The notes under the pieces were generated by a model. That model was given only the letters and a program-made list of their open reading frames with translations. It made no database searches and was not told the origin of the DNA. A stretch of DNA of 31,535 nt. Source: an uncultured bacterium (GTDB taxonomy: Bacteria > Patescibacteriota > Patescibacteriia > Patescibacteriales > UBA12465). The stretch spans positions 1 to 31,535 of the forward strand of contig CALJZR010000068.1 in assembly GCA_937983635.1 (NCBI GenBank). The letters are read 5' to 3'. Positions 1-8,188 of the stretch are shown piece by piece; the stretch's first letter is position 1, and each line of letters opens with the position of its first letter. The position numbers were made by a program, and so were the translations under genes.

Positions 1-272
1 AAAAGATTTATGTTCTGTCCGAGGGTCGTTTAGTCAACTTAGCGGCAGCCGAAGGCCATCCGGCGAGCGTGATGGATATGAGTTTTGCTACGCAAGCCTT
101 GAGTGCCTTGATGGTTGCTAAAGGTAAGAAGCTATCTATCGGTGTTCATGAAGTTCCGGAAGAGATTGAAAATAAGATTGCTAAGCTCAAATTGAAATCT
201 ATGGGTATTAGTATTGATAAATTAAGCCCGGAACAACTTAATTATTTACGCTCCTGGGAGGCTGGCACCTAA
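1..272 (+). CDS. ahcY: Adenosylhomocysteinase, C-terminal part (5' end outside window)
   Basis: The frame is open from the window edge (first whole codon at 3) to a TAA at 270-272, giving the last ~89 residues. The sequence [13 protein letters not shown] followed by [11 protein letters not shown] is the conserved C-terminal NAD-binding signature of S-adenosylhomocysteine hydrolase, which splits S-adenosylhomocysteine into adenosine and homocysteine. The family normally ends in K-x-Y or R-Y; this protein ends in EAGT, so its tail differs from the usual dimer-clasping end. The next gene, 25 bases downstream on the same strand, is metK, so the two enzymes of the methyl cycle are probably cotranscribed. 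The identification rests on the C-terminus only. Confidence 0.93.
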   Translation, partial: KIYVLSEGRLVNLAAAEGHPASVMDMSFATQALSALMVAKGKKLSIGVHEVPEEIENKIAKLKLKSMGISIDKLSPEQLNYLRSWEAGT

Positions 273-297
273 AACTTATTGTTAATAAGATAAACAT

Positions 298-1461
298 ATG
301 TCTGAAGAAAATATTAAATTAATTACCTCTGAGTCGGTAACCGAAGGACACCCCGATAAGATTTGCGATCAGATTAGTGACGGTATTTTAGATGCGATGT
401 TAGCTAGCGATCCCGATAGCCACGCCGCGGTTGAGTGTTTTTGTACTAACGGCTTAGTGGTCGTGGGCGGGGAAGCGCGGACACAGCATTATGTTAATGT
501 TGACGCCACTGTTCGTCAGATTCTTAAAGGCATTGGTTATGATACTCCTGCCTCCGGCTTTGATTGCGACAGCGTTGGTATTATGTCGGCTTTGCACGAA
601 CAAAGTACGGAAATTTCTCAGGGCGTTGATGAAAATAAAGGTGAGTATCTGGAGCAAGGTGCCGGTGATCAAGGCTTGATGTATGGCTTTGCCACTAATG
701 AAACTCCGGAATATATGCCCTTGCCTATTGTTTTAGCTCACCGTTTAACCGCCCGTTTAGCAATAGTCAGAAAGAATGGTGAGCTCCCGTATTTACGTCC
801 TGATGGCAAAAGCCAGGTAACGGTTGAATACCACAATAATCAGGCAAAGCGAGTGGAGACGGTAGTAATCGCCGCTTGTCATCAAGCGGAAATTTCTTTA
901 GAGACAGTCCGTCAAGATATTTTAGAAAAGGTGATTAAACCAGTTCTTGGTGATTTATTAGATGTTGAAACTAAAATTTACATTAACTCTACCGGCGCCT
1001 TTACTTTAGGCGGTCCGGCTGCCGACACCGGTTTAACCGGCCGCAAGATTATTGTTGACACCTATGGCGGCTTTGCCCGCCATGGCGGCGGCTGTTTTTC
1101 CGGCAAGGACGCCTCTAAAGTTGATCGTAGCGGTGCTTATATGGCCCGCTATGTCGCTAAAAATATCGTGGCTGCCGGCCTCGCTGATCGCTGTGAGCTG
1201 CAAGTCGCCTATGCTATCGGCGTGGCTCAGCCGGTGGGCATATATTTAGATACTTTTGGCACTGAAAAAATTGCTGAAGAAAAGATTTTAGCAGCGGTAA
1301 AAGAAAATTTTGATTTCCGCCCGAAAGCGATTATTGAGACCCTTGGTTTAAAGAAGCCCGTTTTCCTGAAAACGGCCGCGTATGGTCATTTTGGCCGTCC
1401 CGAATTTTCTTGGGAGCAGACGGATAAAGCTGAGGCTCTCCGCACTTATCTGCAACAGTAA
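298..1461 (+). CDS. metK: S-adenosylmethionine synthetase
   Basis: At 387 residues this is the full usual length of the family. It makes S-adenosylmethionine from methionine and ATP in the cytoplasm. The ATP/metal signature [12 protein letters not shown] lies at residues 17-28. The glycine-rich loop [16 protein letters not shown] begins near residue 263, and the C-terminal [14 protein letters not shown] is also typical. All core motifs look intact. The ATG at 298 places the first beta strand correctly; no Shine-Dalgarno sequence precedes it. The gene follows ahcY and is closed by a strong terminator, so ahcY-metK looks like the end of a methyl-cycle operon. Confidence 0.98.
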   Translation: MSEENIKLITSESVTEGHPDKICDQISDGILDAMLASDPDSHAAVECFCTNGLVVVGGEARTQHYVNVDATVRQILKGIGYDTPASGFDCDSVGIMSALHEQSTEISQGVDENKGEYLEQGAGDQGLMYGFATNETPEYMPLPIVLAHRLTARLAIVRKNGELPYLRPDGKSQVTVEYHNNQAKRVETVVIAACHQAEISLETVRQDILEKVIKPVLGDLLDVETKIYINSTGAFTLGGPAADTGLTGRKIIVDTYGGFARHGGGCFSGKDASKVDRSGAYMARYVAKNIVAAGLADRCELQVAYAIGVAQPVGIYLDTFGTEKIAEEKILAAVKENFDFRPKAIIETLGLKKPVFLKTAAYGHFGRPEFSWEQTDKAEALRTYLQQ

Positions 1462-1464
1462 AAT

Positions 1465-1492
1465 AAACGCGGCTATTTTCGCCGCGTTTTTT
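1465..1492 (+). terminator. Intrinsic terminator after metK
   Basis: A perfect 9-bp stem (1465-1473 with 1481-1489, core ACGCGGC/GCCGCGT) with a 7-base loop runs into six T. It starts 3 bases after the metK stop. The next start codon lies only 5 bases after the T-run. Confidence 0.93.
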
Positions 1493-1497
1493 AAAAT

Positions 1498-1914
1498 ATG
1501 AATTTCGTTTTAAGCTTTGGAACTTTTGATTATTTCCATCCCGGCCACGCCGCCTATTTGCGGCAAGCGGCTCGTTTAGGTGATTATTTAGTAGTGGTGA
1601 TCGCGCGGGATGTGAATGTTAAAAAGATTAAGAACAAGGAGGTGCAGCAGGGAGAAAATTTAAGGAAAGCGGTTGTTTTTGATTTTTTACAAGCAGAAAA
1701 AATTAAAGGGAAAGCAGTCTTAGGTCTTAAGGGTGATCGTTTAGCGATTTTAAAAAAGTTTCCGCCGGCTGTGATTGCTCTTGGTTATGATCAACCGGTT
1801 GATGAAAAAGAACTGCGGCGAGAATTAATTGCTCTGGGTTTAAAAACTAAGGTTAAACGCCTGGCGGCCTATCATCCGGAGAAGTATAAGTCTAGCTATT
1901 GTTTGGGGAAATAA
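1498..1914 (+). CDS. Small cytidylyltransferase-family nucleotidyltransferase (RibL/TagD-like)
   Basis: This 138-residue single-domain protein has the nucleotidyltransferase signature GTFDYFHPGH at residues 8-17 (HxGH motif), then IALGYDQ near residue 93 and a C-terminal KSSY segment where the family carries its ISS-type motif. The family transfers a nucleotidyl group from CTP or ATP to a phosphorylated alcohol. Length and motifs fit archaeal-type FAD synthase (RibL) or glycerol-3-phosphate cytidylyltransferase (TagD), and the sequence alone does not decide between them. The start lies 5 bases after the metK terminator T-run and has no Shine-Dalgarno sequence. Confidence 0.85.
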   Translation: MNFVLSFGTFDYFHPGHAAYLRQAARLGDYLVVVIARDVNVKKIKNKEVQQGENLRKAVVFDFLQAEKIKGKAVLGLKGDRLAILKKFPPAVIALGYDQPVDEKELRRELIALGLKTKVKRLAAYHPEKYKSSYCLGK

Positions 1915-1928
1915 ATTATAATATTTTT

Positions 1929-2834
1929 ATGTTTAATTTTAATGAATTGCAGAGTCTAAGTGAAAATAAAGCCGAAAAAACACCGGCAACCAAAGTGGTG
2001 ATTGAACTCTTCCGTCACAGCCTTAAAGAGAACGACTCCAATCGTCCTAATTCAGAATTACTCTTAACCCCTGAGGGGCGAGAATTGGCACGTAGTCATG
2101 GTGAGAATTTGCGCCCTTATTCTGATCGAGCGGTAGCGGGTGCCAGTCCGATGGACAGGGCGGCGGAAACAGCGATGTTGACGATGTTGGCTGATGAAGT
2201 AGAGATTGAAACTGCCGATAGTTTGGCAACCATGGAAGAAAAAGTTTCTGAGTATTTGCCGGTTGGCAAAAAACTATACCGTGACGAACGTTTAGGTTTT
2301 GCTTTAGGAAAAGGGGGGACAGGTGAAGAGGGAATGAAAGCTTTTAAAGAAGGGCGTTATTTAAATTGGCTCGTGAAAGATAGTGATCATCAGGCAATAG
2401 CCGAAAAAGATTTAGTCACCACTACTTACTTACGCCAAGCTGGAAATATTGCTGAACTTTTTGAGAGATATCAGGCGGTGGGTGATAATTTTCATCGTTT
2501 AGCGGGCGACAAAGACAAGCGAGAACAGTATGGAGAGAAGTTAGAAAGGTATTTAGTCAGTCATCAGGGTGTAGCCGAGTCTTTTGTTGCTAAAGTGATA
2601 GAAATACAAGAAGGCTTGGCGGCCCGCGATCAGTTTGCCTCTAGTCTCGGCAATGGCTGGGCAGAGACCAAAGGTATTCATATCGAAATTATTAATGATG
2701 AGCACGGTCAGCGTAGTTTTATTAGTTATGACGATGCCGATGGTAAGAAAAAAGAAATTTTGGTTGACGCCGATACTTTAGCAGTAATTATTAAAGAACG
2801 GGAAAAATTAGAAAAGGCTTGCCGGGAGCAATAG
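1929..2834 (+). CDS. Histidine phosphatase superfamily protein
   Basis: The protein has 301 residues from the ATG at 1929. An in-frame ATG at 1899 would overlap the previous gene and add ten unconserved residues. The N-terminal FRHS (beta strand then Arg-His) matches the RHG catalytic motif with Ser in place of Gly. SPMDRAAETA matches the second arginine motif, and VSHQGVAESF carries the second catalytic histidine. The fold is therefore of the phosphoglycerate mutase/acid phosphatase clan. The long insert between the motifs is charged and helical. The substrate is unknown. The stop is TAG, and the next gene starts 30 bases later. Confidence 0.8.
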   Translation: MFNFNELQSLSENKAEKTPATKVVIELFRHSLKENDSNRPNSELLLTPEGRELARSHGENLRPYSDRAVAGASPMDRAAETAMLTMLADEVEIETADSLATMEEKVSEYLPVGKKLYRDERLGFALGKGGTGEEGMKAFKEGRYLNWLVKDSDHQAIAEKDLVTTTYLRQAGNIAELFERYQAVGDNFHRLAGDKDKREQYGEKLERYLVSHQGVAESFVAKVIEIQEGLAARDQFASSLGNGWAETKGIHIEIINDEHGQRSFISYDDADGKKKEILVDADTLAVIIKEREKLEKACREQ

Positions 2835-2864
2835 GTCTAGAAAGAATAGTAATTTCTCGTGTAT

Positions 2865-4373
2865 ATGTCTAAAAAATTTACTCTTTTTGTCGAAGATTAT
2901 AATGTGCCGCCGCATCCTTGGCTTTTGTGGAATGATATTTTTGATAAAGGTTTACGCTGGGAGACTAAAGGGAAATTATTTATTGACTCTTTATTTGTTT
3001 TCCGTAACGGCCAAGTGCTCTGGGGCCCGGATGCTCAACAGTTTGCCGCCGCTGGCGCTTATTTCCTTAAACGTTTACAAACAGAGCCGGGATTATTAAA
3101 AGAAATTGTCAGTCAGCATTATTTAGGCTTTAAAGAAATTAAAGACTTTGCCCGTTCTTGCTATTCTTTAAATTGGCAAAAGTTGTCACCTACGGCTTTA
3201 GCTAAAGTTTATGATCGCTTCCATGATATTTGGATTAAAATCGGTCTTTGGGGCGCTATCCCCCAATATGTAGAGATGGGAGAGAATAATTATTCTTTAA
3301 TTGTTGAGAAAGAATTATCGCCGCTTCTTTCTAAATTTGGCGAACCGGGTCTTGTGTTTAGCCGTTTACTTAGTCCTACTAAGACTACTTATTTACGTTC
3401 GGAAATGGAAGCGACTTGGCGGCTTTTGGCTGATTGGCAAGCTGACCCCGGAAAACTTACATCTTTGCGGACAGCGTGTTCTTGGCAAGATTTACCTTTA
3501 GGACAAAGACGCGCCCTTCAACTATTATCTAAGCGCTTTGGCTGGTTACAATATTATTATGACGGTCAGGCGGCGAGTCCGGAATATTATTTTGAATTAT
3601 TAAAGGGGCGCTGGAAAATCAAGGCGGCTAAGGTTTTGCTAACGAACAAGAGGGAGCGAGAAGAGCTGCGGGCTTGGCAAAAAAAGGTAGAGAAAACTTT
3701 AAGTGTTGCTGATCGGCACCGGATTACTTTATTGCGCGATTTTTCTTTGATTAAAGAGCTACGCAAAGAAATGCAAATTTATTACCTTAATTATACGATG
3801 AGCCCTTGGTTTGCAGAGCTGGGCCGGCGCTTATTTTGTTCGCAGACGCAAGCGAAGTATTTAACTTCTCAGGAGATTAGGGATTTTTTGTATAAGAAGA
3901 AGAAGCCAAATGTCGCTTCTTTGGCCGAACGCTATCGTTTGTCCACTTATTCCACCGTTAATGGTAGCGGCAGGGTCTCGGTGGGGGCGCAAGCGATGGC
4001 ATTTTTGAAAATGATGCCAGTTCCTTCCTTAAAAATGCCGGCAGTTGACTCAATTTCCGGTCAGGTTGCCTATCCCGGTAAGGCTAAAGGTTTAGTTAAA
4101 ATAGTTAATGTGATTGCCGATATGGCCAAAATGAAAGTTGGCGACATCTTAGTTTCTATTGCCACTACTCCCGATCTGGTACCGGCAATTAAAAAGGCTT
4201 CGGCCATTGTGACTGATGTCGGGGGTATTACTTGTCATGCCGCGATTATCTCCCGAGAATTAGGAATTCCTTGCGTGGTGGGCACTAAAATTGCGACTAA
4301 GGTAATCACTGACGGCATGCTTTTGGATGTTGATGCCACGCACGGTAAGGTGGATATGATTGGTAAGGACTAA
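2865..4373 (+). CDS. Phosphohistidine-carrier protein A (PEP-utilising mobile domain at C-terminus)
   Basis: The protein has 502 residues from the ATG at 2865; an in-frame GTG at 2859 is a weaker choice. The last ~110 residues are a PEP-utilising-enzyme swivelling domain: a VAYPGKAKGLVK-type strand, then GGITCHAAIISRELGIPCVVG with the phosphorylatable His at residue 458. Residues 1-390 are a largely helical domain with the motif FGWLQYYYDG near residue 225. It is shared in layout with the protein at 18178-19602. There is no ATP-grasp domain and no PEP/pyruvate barrel. The ATP-grasp kinase is the next gene, 66 bases downstream, so the two probably act together: the kinase phosphorylates His458, which then donates to a substrate bound by the helical domain, as in rifampin phosphotransferase. 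That role is inferred; the substrate is unknown. Confidence 0.8.
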   Translation: MSKKFTLFVEDYNVPPHPWLLWNDIFDKGLRWETKGKLFIDSLFVFRNGQVLWGPDAQQFAAAGAYFLKRLQTEPGLLKEIVSQHYLGFKEIKDFARSCYSLNWQKLSPTALAKVYDRFHDIWIKIGLWGAIPQYVEMGENNYSLIVEKELSPLLSKFGEPGLVFSRLLSPTKTTYLRSEMEATWRLLADWQADPGKLTSLRTACSWQDLPLGQRRALQLLSKRFGWLQYYYDGQAASPEYYFELLKGRWKIKAAKVLLTNKREREELRAWQKKVEKTLSVADRHRITLLRDFSLIKELRKEMQIYYLNYTMSPWFAELGRRLFCSQTQAKYLTSQEIRDFLYKKKKPNVASLAERYRLSTYSTVNGSGRVSVGAQAMAFLKMMPVPSLKMPAVDSISGQVAYPGKAKGLVKIVNVIADMAKMKVGDILVSIATTPDLVPAIKKASAIVTDVGGITCHAAIISRELGIPCVVGTKIATKVITDGMLLDVDATHGKVDMIGKD

Positions 4374-4383
4374 AATATTTTGA

Positions 4384-4412
4384 TTGGGGGTTTATTAAGA
4401 AAATGATATAAT
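4384..4412 (+). promoter_or_regulatory. Extended -10 promoter for the ATP-grasp gene
   Basis: TGATATAAT (4404-4412) is a perfect extended -10 element. A weak -35-like TTGGGG sits 17 bases upstream. The predicted transcript begins ~20 bases before the ATG at 4440, so the kinase can be made separately from carrier A. Confidence 0.65.
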
Positions 4413-4439
4413 ATTAGTATATAATTATTAATTGATTTT

Positions 4440-5378
4440 ATGATTACGAAAACATTTTCCAAGATTGGCAAGGAGGATGCTGCTATTGCCGGCGGCAAGG
4501 GTGCTTCTTTGGGTGAAATGACTAAGGCTAAAATTCCTGTGCCCCCTGGTTTTGTAATTCTAGCAGAAGCCTTTGATAGATTTTTAGTAGAAACAGATTT
4601 AATGCAGGAGCTTAGCTCTTTGTTGGGTAAGGTTAATTATAATGATATTAATTCAGTAGACGGTGCTTCTTCCAGTATTCGCGCCCTGATTGCCCAAGCG
4701 AAAATGCCGGCTGATTTGGCGAAAGAAATCACGGCTGATTTTAAGAAGTTAAAAACTTCTTTTGTGGCCGTTCGTTCCAGTGCTACGGCGGAAGATTCTT
4801 CAGCTGCTTCTTGGGCGGGGGAATTAGAGACATATCTCAATACTACCGAAAAGACTTTATTAAACAATGTTAAACTGTGCTGGTCTTCTCTATTTACTCC
4901 TCGGGCCATCTTTTATCGCCATGAAAAGAAGATGTTAAAGACCAAAGTGAGTGTAGCGGTGGTTGTGCAAAAAATGGTGGCCTCAGAAATTTCAGGCATT
5001 GCCTTTACCGTCCATCCGGTTACTCAAGATCGGCGGCAGATGATTATTGAAGCTGGTTATGGCTTGGGTGAAGCAATTGTTTCCGGTTCAGTTACCCCCG
5101 ACTCTTATGTCTTAGATAAGCAAGATTTTTCTTTATTAGACATCAATATTGCCGAACAAGAGCGCCAGATTGTTAAATGTTTGCGCAAGGGCGTTAAATG
5201 GATCCCGGTCGCTAAGAATTTACAGGCAAAACAGAAGTTAACTGGTTTGCAAATTGTGGCTTTAGGCAAGATTTGTGCGGGCATTGAAAAGCACTATGGC
5301 TTTCCTTGCGACATTGAGTGGGCTTATGCCCAAAAGAAGTTTTATATCACCCAGAGCCGTCCTATTACTACTCTCTAA
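4440..5378 (+). CDS. Stand-alone PEP synthase-type ATP-grasp kinase subunit
   Basis: The protein has 312 residues and consists only of the N-terminal ATP-binding domain of PEP synthase/pyruvate phosphate dikinase. Visible motifs are GGKGASLGEM at 18-27, VAVRSSATAED near 109, ASWAGELETYLN, VVVQKMVASEISGIAFT, EAGYGLGEAIVSG, and the C-terminal DIEWAYAQKKFYITQSRP. In PEP synthase this domain is followed by the phosphohistidine and PEP-binding domains; here the protein stops at QSRPITTL. The phosphohistidine domain is supplied by separate proteins (carrier A just upstream, carrier B at 18178). It is likely to bind ATP and pass a phosphate to those histidines. A terminator follows. It is the only copy of this domain in the window. 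Confidence 0.88.
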   Translation: MITKTFSKIGKEDAAIAGGKGASLGEMTKAKIPVPPGFVILAEAFDRFLVETDLMQELSSLLGKVNYNDINSVDGASSSIRALIAQAKMPADLAKEITADFKKLKTSFVAVRSSATAEDSSAASWAGELETYLNTTEKTLLNNVKLCWSSLFTPRAIFYRHEKKMLKTKVSVAVVVQKMVASEISGIAFTVHPVTQDRRQMIIEAGYGLGEAIVSGSVTPDSYVLDKQDFSLLDINIAEQERQIVKCLRKGVKWIPVAKNLQAKQKLTGLQIVALGKICAGIEKHYGFPCDIEWAYAQKKFYITQSRPITTL

Positions 5379-5400
5379 AATTCTCATTTTTAGACGTAAA

Positions 5401-5437
5401 AAAAGCCGCCCTTATCGGGGCGGCTTTATTGTTTTTT
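5401..5437 (+). terminator. Intrinsic terminator after the ATP-grasp gene
   Basis: A perfect 10-bp stem (5402-5411 with 5418-5427, core GCCGCCC/GGGCGGC) with a 6-base loop is followed by a T-rich tail. Confidence 0.9.
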
Positions 5438-5484
5438 AAGCCTTTTTTTAGACATTTTTCCGCTTTCCAATTTTTGGGGAAATA

Positions 5485-5493
5485 TGCTAAAAT
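5485..5493 (+). promoter_or_regulatory. Extended -10 promoter of the VirB4-module operon
   Basis: TGCTAAAAT matches TGnTAnAAT. No good -35 is visible. It lies between the upstream terminator and the ATG at 5552, and the genes from 5552 to 12059 are all within 12 bases of one another, so it may drive the whole run. Confidence 0.5.
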
Positions 5494-5551
5494 GAAGATA
5501 ATGCCCGAAACAGGTTTTCTTGCTTTTTATTTTTAGATTTTTTGTTTTTCC

Positions 5552-7054
5552 ATGTTTGATTATTTGCAACAATTTAATAAGTTGCCCAAGGAATTAAGGG
5601 ATAAAGTTTCCTCGCCTGCAGCGATGGAAATTTTGTCTTCTCTGGAGGGAAAATATGGAGTTAGTTTGGCTATGGTTGTTATGCAGATTATGGTTAAGCA
5701 GATTCTTGTCCGTAACCTGACTGCTTATTTTATGACTGAAATGGGTTTAGCCGCTGACAAAGCTCAGTCTTTAAATCAAGAACTGCAGGAACGTCTTTTA
5801 TTTTCGGTTTCCACTTATCTCGGGCTTAAGCCCTTGCCAGTATTAAGTCCAGAGGAAAAAGAGTTGCAAATTCTAATGAAAGATAATGCTATTGTTTTGC
5901 CGAGTCAGGATTTAATGACCCGTTGTCGGCAAATTCTCATGACTTTCCGCAAGGGTGTTCGTACTAAGATCGATACTCGGGCGGCCCTCGAAAGATCTGT
6001 TAGCCAGGGTGGCTTAGGTCTCGATACTGCTGCCGCTGATCGTTTGCTTCGAGCCTTAGAACAGCCAGCGGGTGGCAGTTCTTTAGCTACGCCTGTGGTG
6101 TCAGCAGCTATCACTGATTTAGTTAATAAAGCGGAAGCTGGTGCTTATGATTTTAAAGCAGCTTTGGCTAGCGGCCAGATTAAGCCCCCCGCTGCTCTTG
6201 CTGATAAATTCAAAACGGCGCCTGTAAAATTAGACCCCGGCCATGAGTTGGAAGCGCCTGATCAGGAATTATCTTTGCCCGCTCCTCTAGCGATCCCCAC
6301 GGTTCCGCCGATAGCAGTTCCGACTCCGCCCTCGCCGCCCTTGCCTTTGGAGCCGCTGTCAGTGCCTGCTGGTAATTTAGCGGCTGCGGCGGTTAAAGAG
6401 GCTAAGTCTTTGGTGAACGAAGTGCCTGTGCCAGCAAGATCAGATAATTTAGAAAATGATAAAGCGCAATTTGTTGCCAATGAATTAAAGCCGGCGCTAG
6501 AGGCAGAAGCTTCTTTCAAGAAGGCGCCGATGGCTAGCGCTGGTTTATGGGGCAAGTTGTTTAAAGGCAAGTCGCTAAAACCTGATAATTCTTTTGGTAA
6601 AATTATTTCTTCAAGCAACCATTTGGAAGCAGCAGTGCGAGCGGCCACTCAGGCAACAATAATTTCTCCGCGGCCGGCCGCTTCTAGTGAAACGCGGAAA
6701 AAAATGGAAGATGTGAGGTCGCGACCAAAAGTAATGGGCCCTTTGGAGGAATTAAGATATTTAGATTTAACTAATTTTCGACGTCTTGGTAATAGTCCTA
6801 AGGAAATTACCGCTAAAATTGTCATGAAAATTAGGTTATTGGAAAAAGATGGATATGACCGTATGGTGGAAGGAGTGCAGGCTTGGCGCCAAAGCCCTGT
6901 TAACCGTATTTATGTTCGTTTGGCTCAAGAAGCAGTTGCTAAGGGCATGACCTTGCGCGAAATTATTGCCGCCCGTCAGGCCGAGAATAAAGAAACTTTA
7001 AGTATGGATGAAATTGAAGCAATTGTCGCAATGAATAGCCAGCTAATGTTTTAA
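5552..7054 (+). CDS. Hypothetical protein heading the VirB4-like module
   Basis: This 500-residue protein of unrecognised family has no signal peptide or clear membrane span. Residues 1-200 are helical with two conserved-looking blocks. Residues ~205-290 are a low-complexity Pro/Ala/Leu-rich linker with runs such as PTPPSPPLPLEP. The C-terminal ~100 residues (from PLEELRYLDLTNFRRLG) form a compact helical domain ending in a DEIEAIVAMNSQ helix. It is followed one base later by the PrgI-family gene, so a role in the same membrane complex is inferred. A cytoplasmic scaffold or adaptor is one reading; none is proven. Confidence 0.7.
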   Translation: MFDYLQQFNKLPKELRDKVSSPAAMEILSSLEGKYGVSLAMVVMQIMVKQILVRNLTAYFMTEMGLAADKAQSLNQELQERLLFSVSTYLGLKPLPVLSPEEKELQILMKDNAIVLPSQDLMTRCRQILMTFRKGVRTKIDTRAALERSVSQGGLGLDTAAADRLLRALEQPAGGSSLATPVVSAAITDLVNKAEAGAYDFKAALASGQIKPPAALADKFKTAPVKLDPGHELEAPDQELSLPAPLAIPTVPPIAVPTPPSPPLPLEPLSVPAGNLAAAAVKEAKSLVNEVPVPARSDNLENDKAQFVANELKPALEAEASFKKAPMASAGLWGKLFKGKSLKPDNSFGKIISSSNHLEAAVRAATQATIISPRPAASSETRKKMEDVRSRPKVMGPLEELRYLDLTNFRRLGNSPKEITAKIVMKIRLLEKDGYDRMVEGVQAWRQSPVNRIYVRLAQEAVAKGMTLREIIAARQAENKETLSMDEIEAIVAMNSQLMF

Positions 7055-7055
7055 T

Positions 7056-7490
7056 ATGCAACAGTTTACCGTTCCTCAATTTATTGATGTGGAAAGCAAG
7101 ATTATCGGGCCGATTACCACTCGTCAGTTTTTAATTTTTTTAGGAGCGGCGATAATTATTGGTATTAGTTATAAAGTTTTCGATTTTGCTTTATTTTTAA
7201 CTATTGGAATTACGGTTTTTGCTCTGGCTGGTACTTTTGCCTTTCTGAAGATTAACGGTCGCCCTTTTCATTTCTTCATCCTTAACTTTATTCAGACACT
7301 CCGGCGACCAAGTCTTCGGGTATGGAACCATCAACTGGGCTTTATTGATAAGCTTGACTCCATTCCAATTGTTAAGGCGGAGACGCCAGTGGCGGTGAAG
7401 GAATTTTATCATTCCTCCCGTTTAGCCGACCTTTCCTTAGTTGTTGATACTAAGGGGCGCTATCGCGGCGATAATTCCGAAGAAGCTTAA
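7056..7490 (+). CDS. PrgI-family small membrane protein (VirB3-like position)
   Basis: The protein has 144 residues. The N-terminus MQQFTVPQFIDVESKIIGPIT followed by two adjacent hydrophobic spans (roughly residues 25-43 and 46-65) is the PrgI-family pattern. In conjugative systems of Gram-positive and CPR bacteria, PrgI-family proteins precede the VirB4 ATPase and are taken to be its membrane partner, in the place of VirB3. The C-terminal ~75 residues are cytoplasmic and charged. The gene starts one base after the previous stop and is followed 5 bases later by the TraC-like gene. Confidence 0.82.
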   Translation: MQQFTVPQFIDVESKIIGPITTRQFLIFLGAAIIIGISYKVFDFALFLTIGITVFALAGTFAFLKINGRPFHFFILNFIQTLRRPSLRVWNHQLGFIDKLDSIPIVKAETPVAVKEFYHSSRLADLSLVVDTKGRYRGDNSEEA

Positions 7491-7495
7491 TTTTT

Positions 7496-8179
7496 ATGCC
7501 TGAAAATACTCTTGCTCGCAACAAAGTTAATATTTCTACTCAGCAATATTTAGATATCGCTGAGATTAAAGATGATGTGGTTATCATGAAAGATGGCACT
7601 TTGCGCGCCGTTTTGCTGGTTTCCAGTATTAACTTTGCCCTCAAAAGCGAAGATGAGCAGAATGCGGTTATCAATTCCTACGTGATGTTTTTAAATAATT
7701 TAAATTTCATGCTGGAAATTGTTATCCAGTCCCGGGAGCTAGATATTGATAATTATCTTAATTATTTGAAAGATAAAGAAAAGCAGCAGATTAATAAACT
7801 TTTGAAAATGCAGACGGCTGAGTATATTGAATACATCAAGGAGCTGACTTCTATCGGCAAGATTATGAATAAACGCTTCTTCGTAGTCGTACCCTATAAC
7901 CCTTTATCCGATAAGCACAAGAGCTTTATGTCTTTGTTGGGCGAGGCAGTGAAGCCGGCTACTTCGATTAAATTAAAAGAGAAGAGTTTTATTCGCTACA
8001 AAGAAATGCTGAATCGTCGTTTAGATAGCGTTGTCGGTGGCTTAGAATCGATGGGCGTCAGTGTTGCTCGTCTCGACACCCAGAGTTTAATTGAGTTATA
8101 TTATAAGACCTATAACCCAGAAACGGCTAAGAATCAGAATTTAGTCGACTTGCAGAAATTGCGGGTAGAAAAAAATTAA
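7496..8179 (+). CDS. TraC-like / VirB4 N-terminal-domain protein
   Basis: The protein has 227 residues. The start QQYLDIAEIKDDVVIMKDG, then LRAVLLVSSINFALKSEDEQ, and a central KRFFVVVPYNPL resemble the stand-alone TraC-like proteins encoded before VirB4 ATPases in CPR and Gram-positive conjugation loci. There is no Walker motif. It probably binds the ATPase encoded immediately downstream (9-base gap, same frame, one TAA between). The in-frame stop looks like a normal gene boundary, because the downstream protein carries its own VirB4 N-terminal domain. Confidence 0.75.
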   Translation: MPENTLARNKVNISTQQYLDIAEIKDDVVIMKDGTLRAVLLVSSINFALKSEDEQNAVINSYVMFLNNLNFMLEIVIQSRELDIDNYLNYLKDKEKQQINKLLKMQTAEYIEYIKELTSIGKIMNKRFFVVVPYNPLSDKHKSFMSLLGEAVKPATSIKLKEKSFIRYKEMLNRRLDSVVGGLESMGVSVARLDTQSLIELYYKTYNPETAKNQNLVDLQKLRVEKN

Positions 8180-8188
8180 GTTGTCCGT

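Noticed and set aside
275..289. Small AT hairpin before metK as a possible SAM riboswitch
   Set aside because: Only a 6-bp A/T stem in a 25-base gap; far too short for any SAM-binding leader.
1899..1928. Longer start for the histidine phosphatase at 1899
   Set aside because: It would overlap the upstream gene by 16 bases and add ten residues with no family similarity; ATG at 1929 fits.
2865..5378. A frameshifted or split but otherwise complete PEP synthase
   Set aside because: Domain order is reversed (His domain before ATP-grasp), the helical part is not a PEP synthase domain, a promoter lies between the genes, and the PEP/pyruvate barrel is absent.
6262..6648. 128-aa minus-strand ORF opposite the 500-aa gene
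   Set aside because: It arises from the Pro/Ala-rich low-complexity linker read backwards; no start context, no family.
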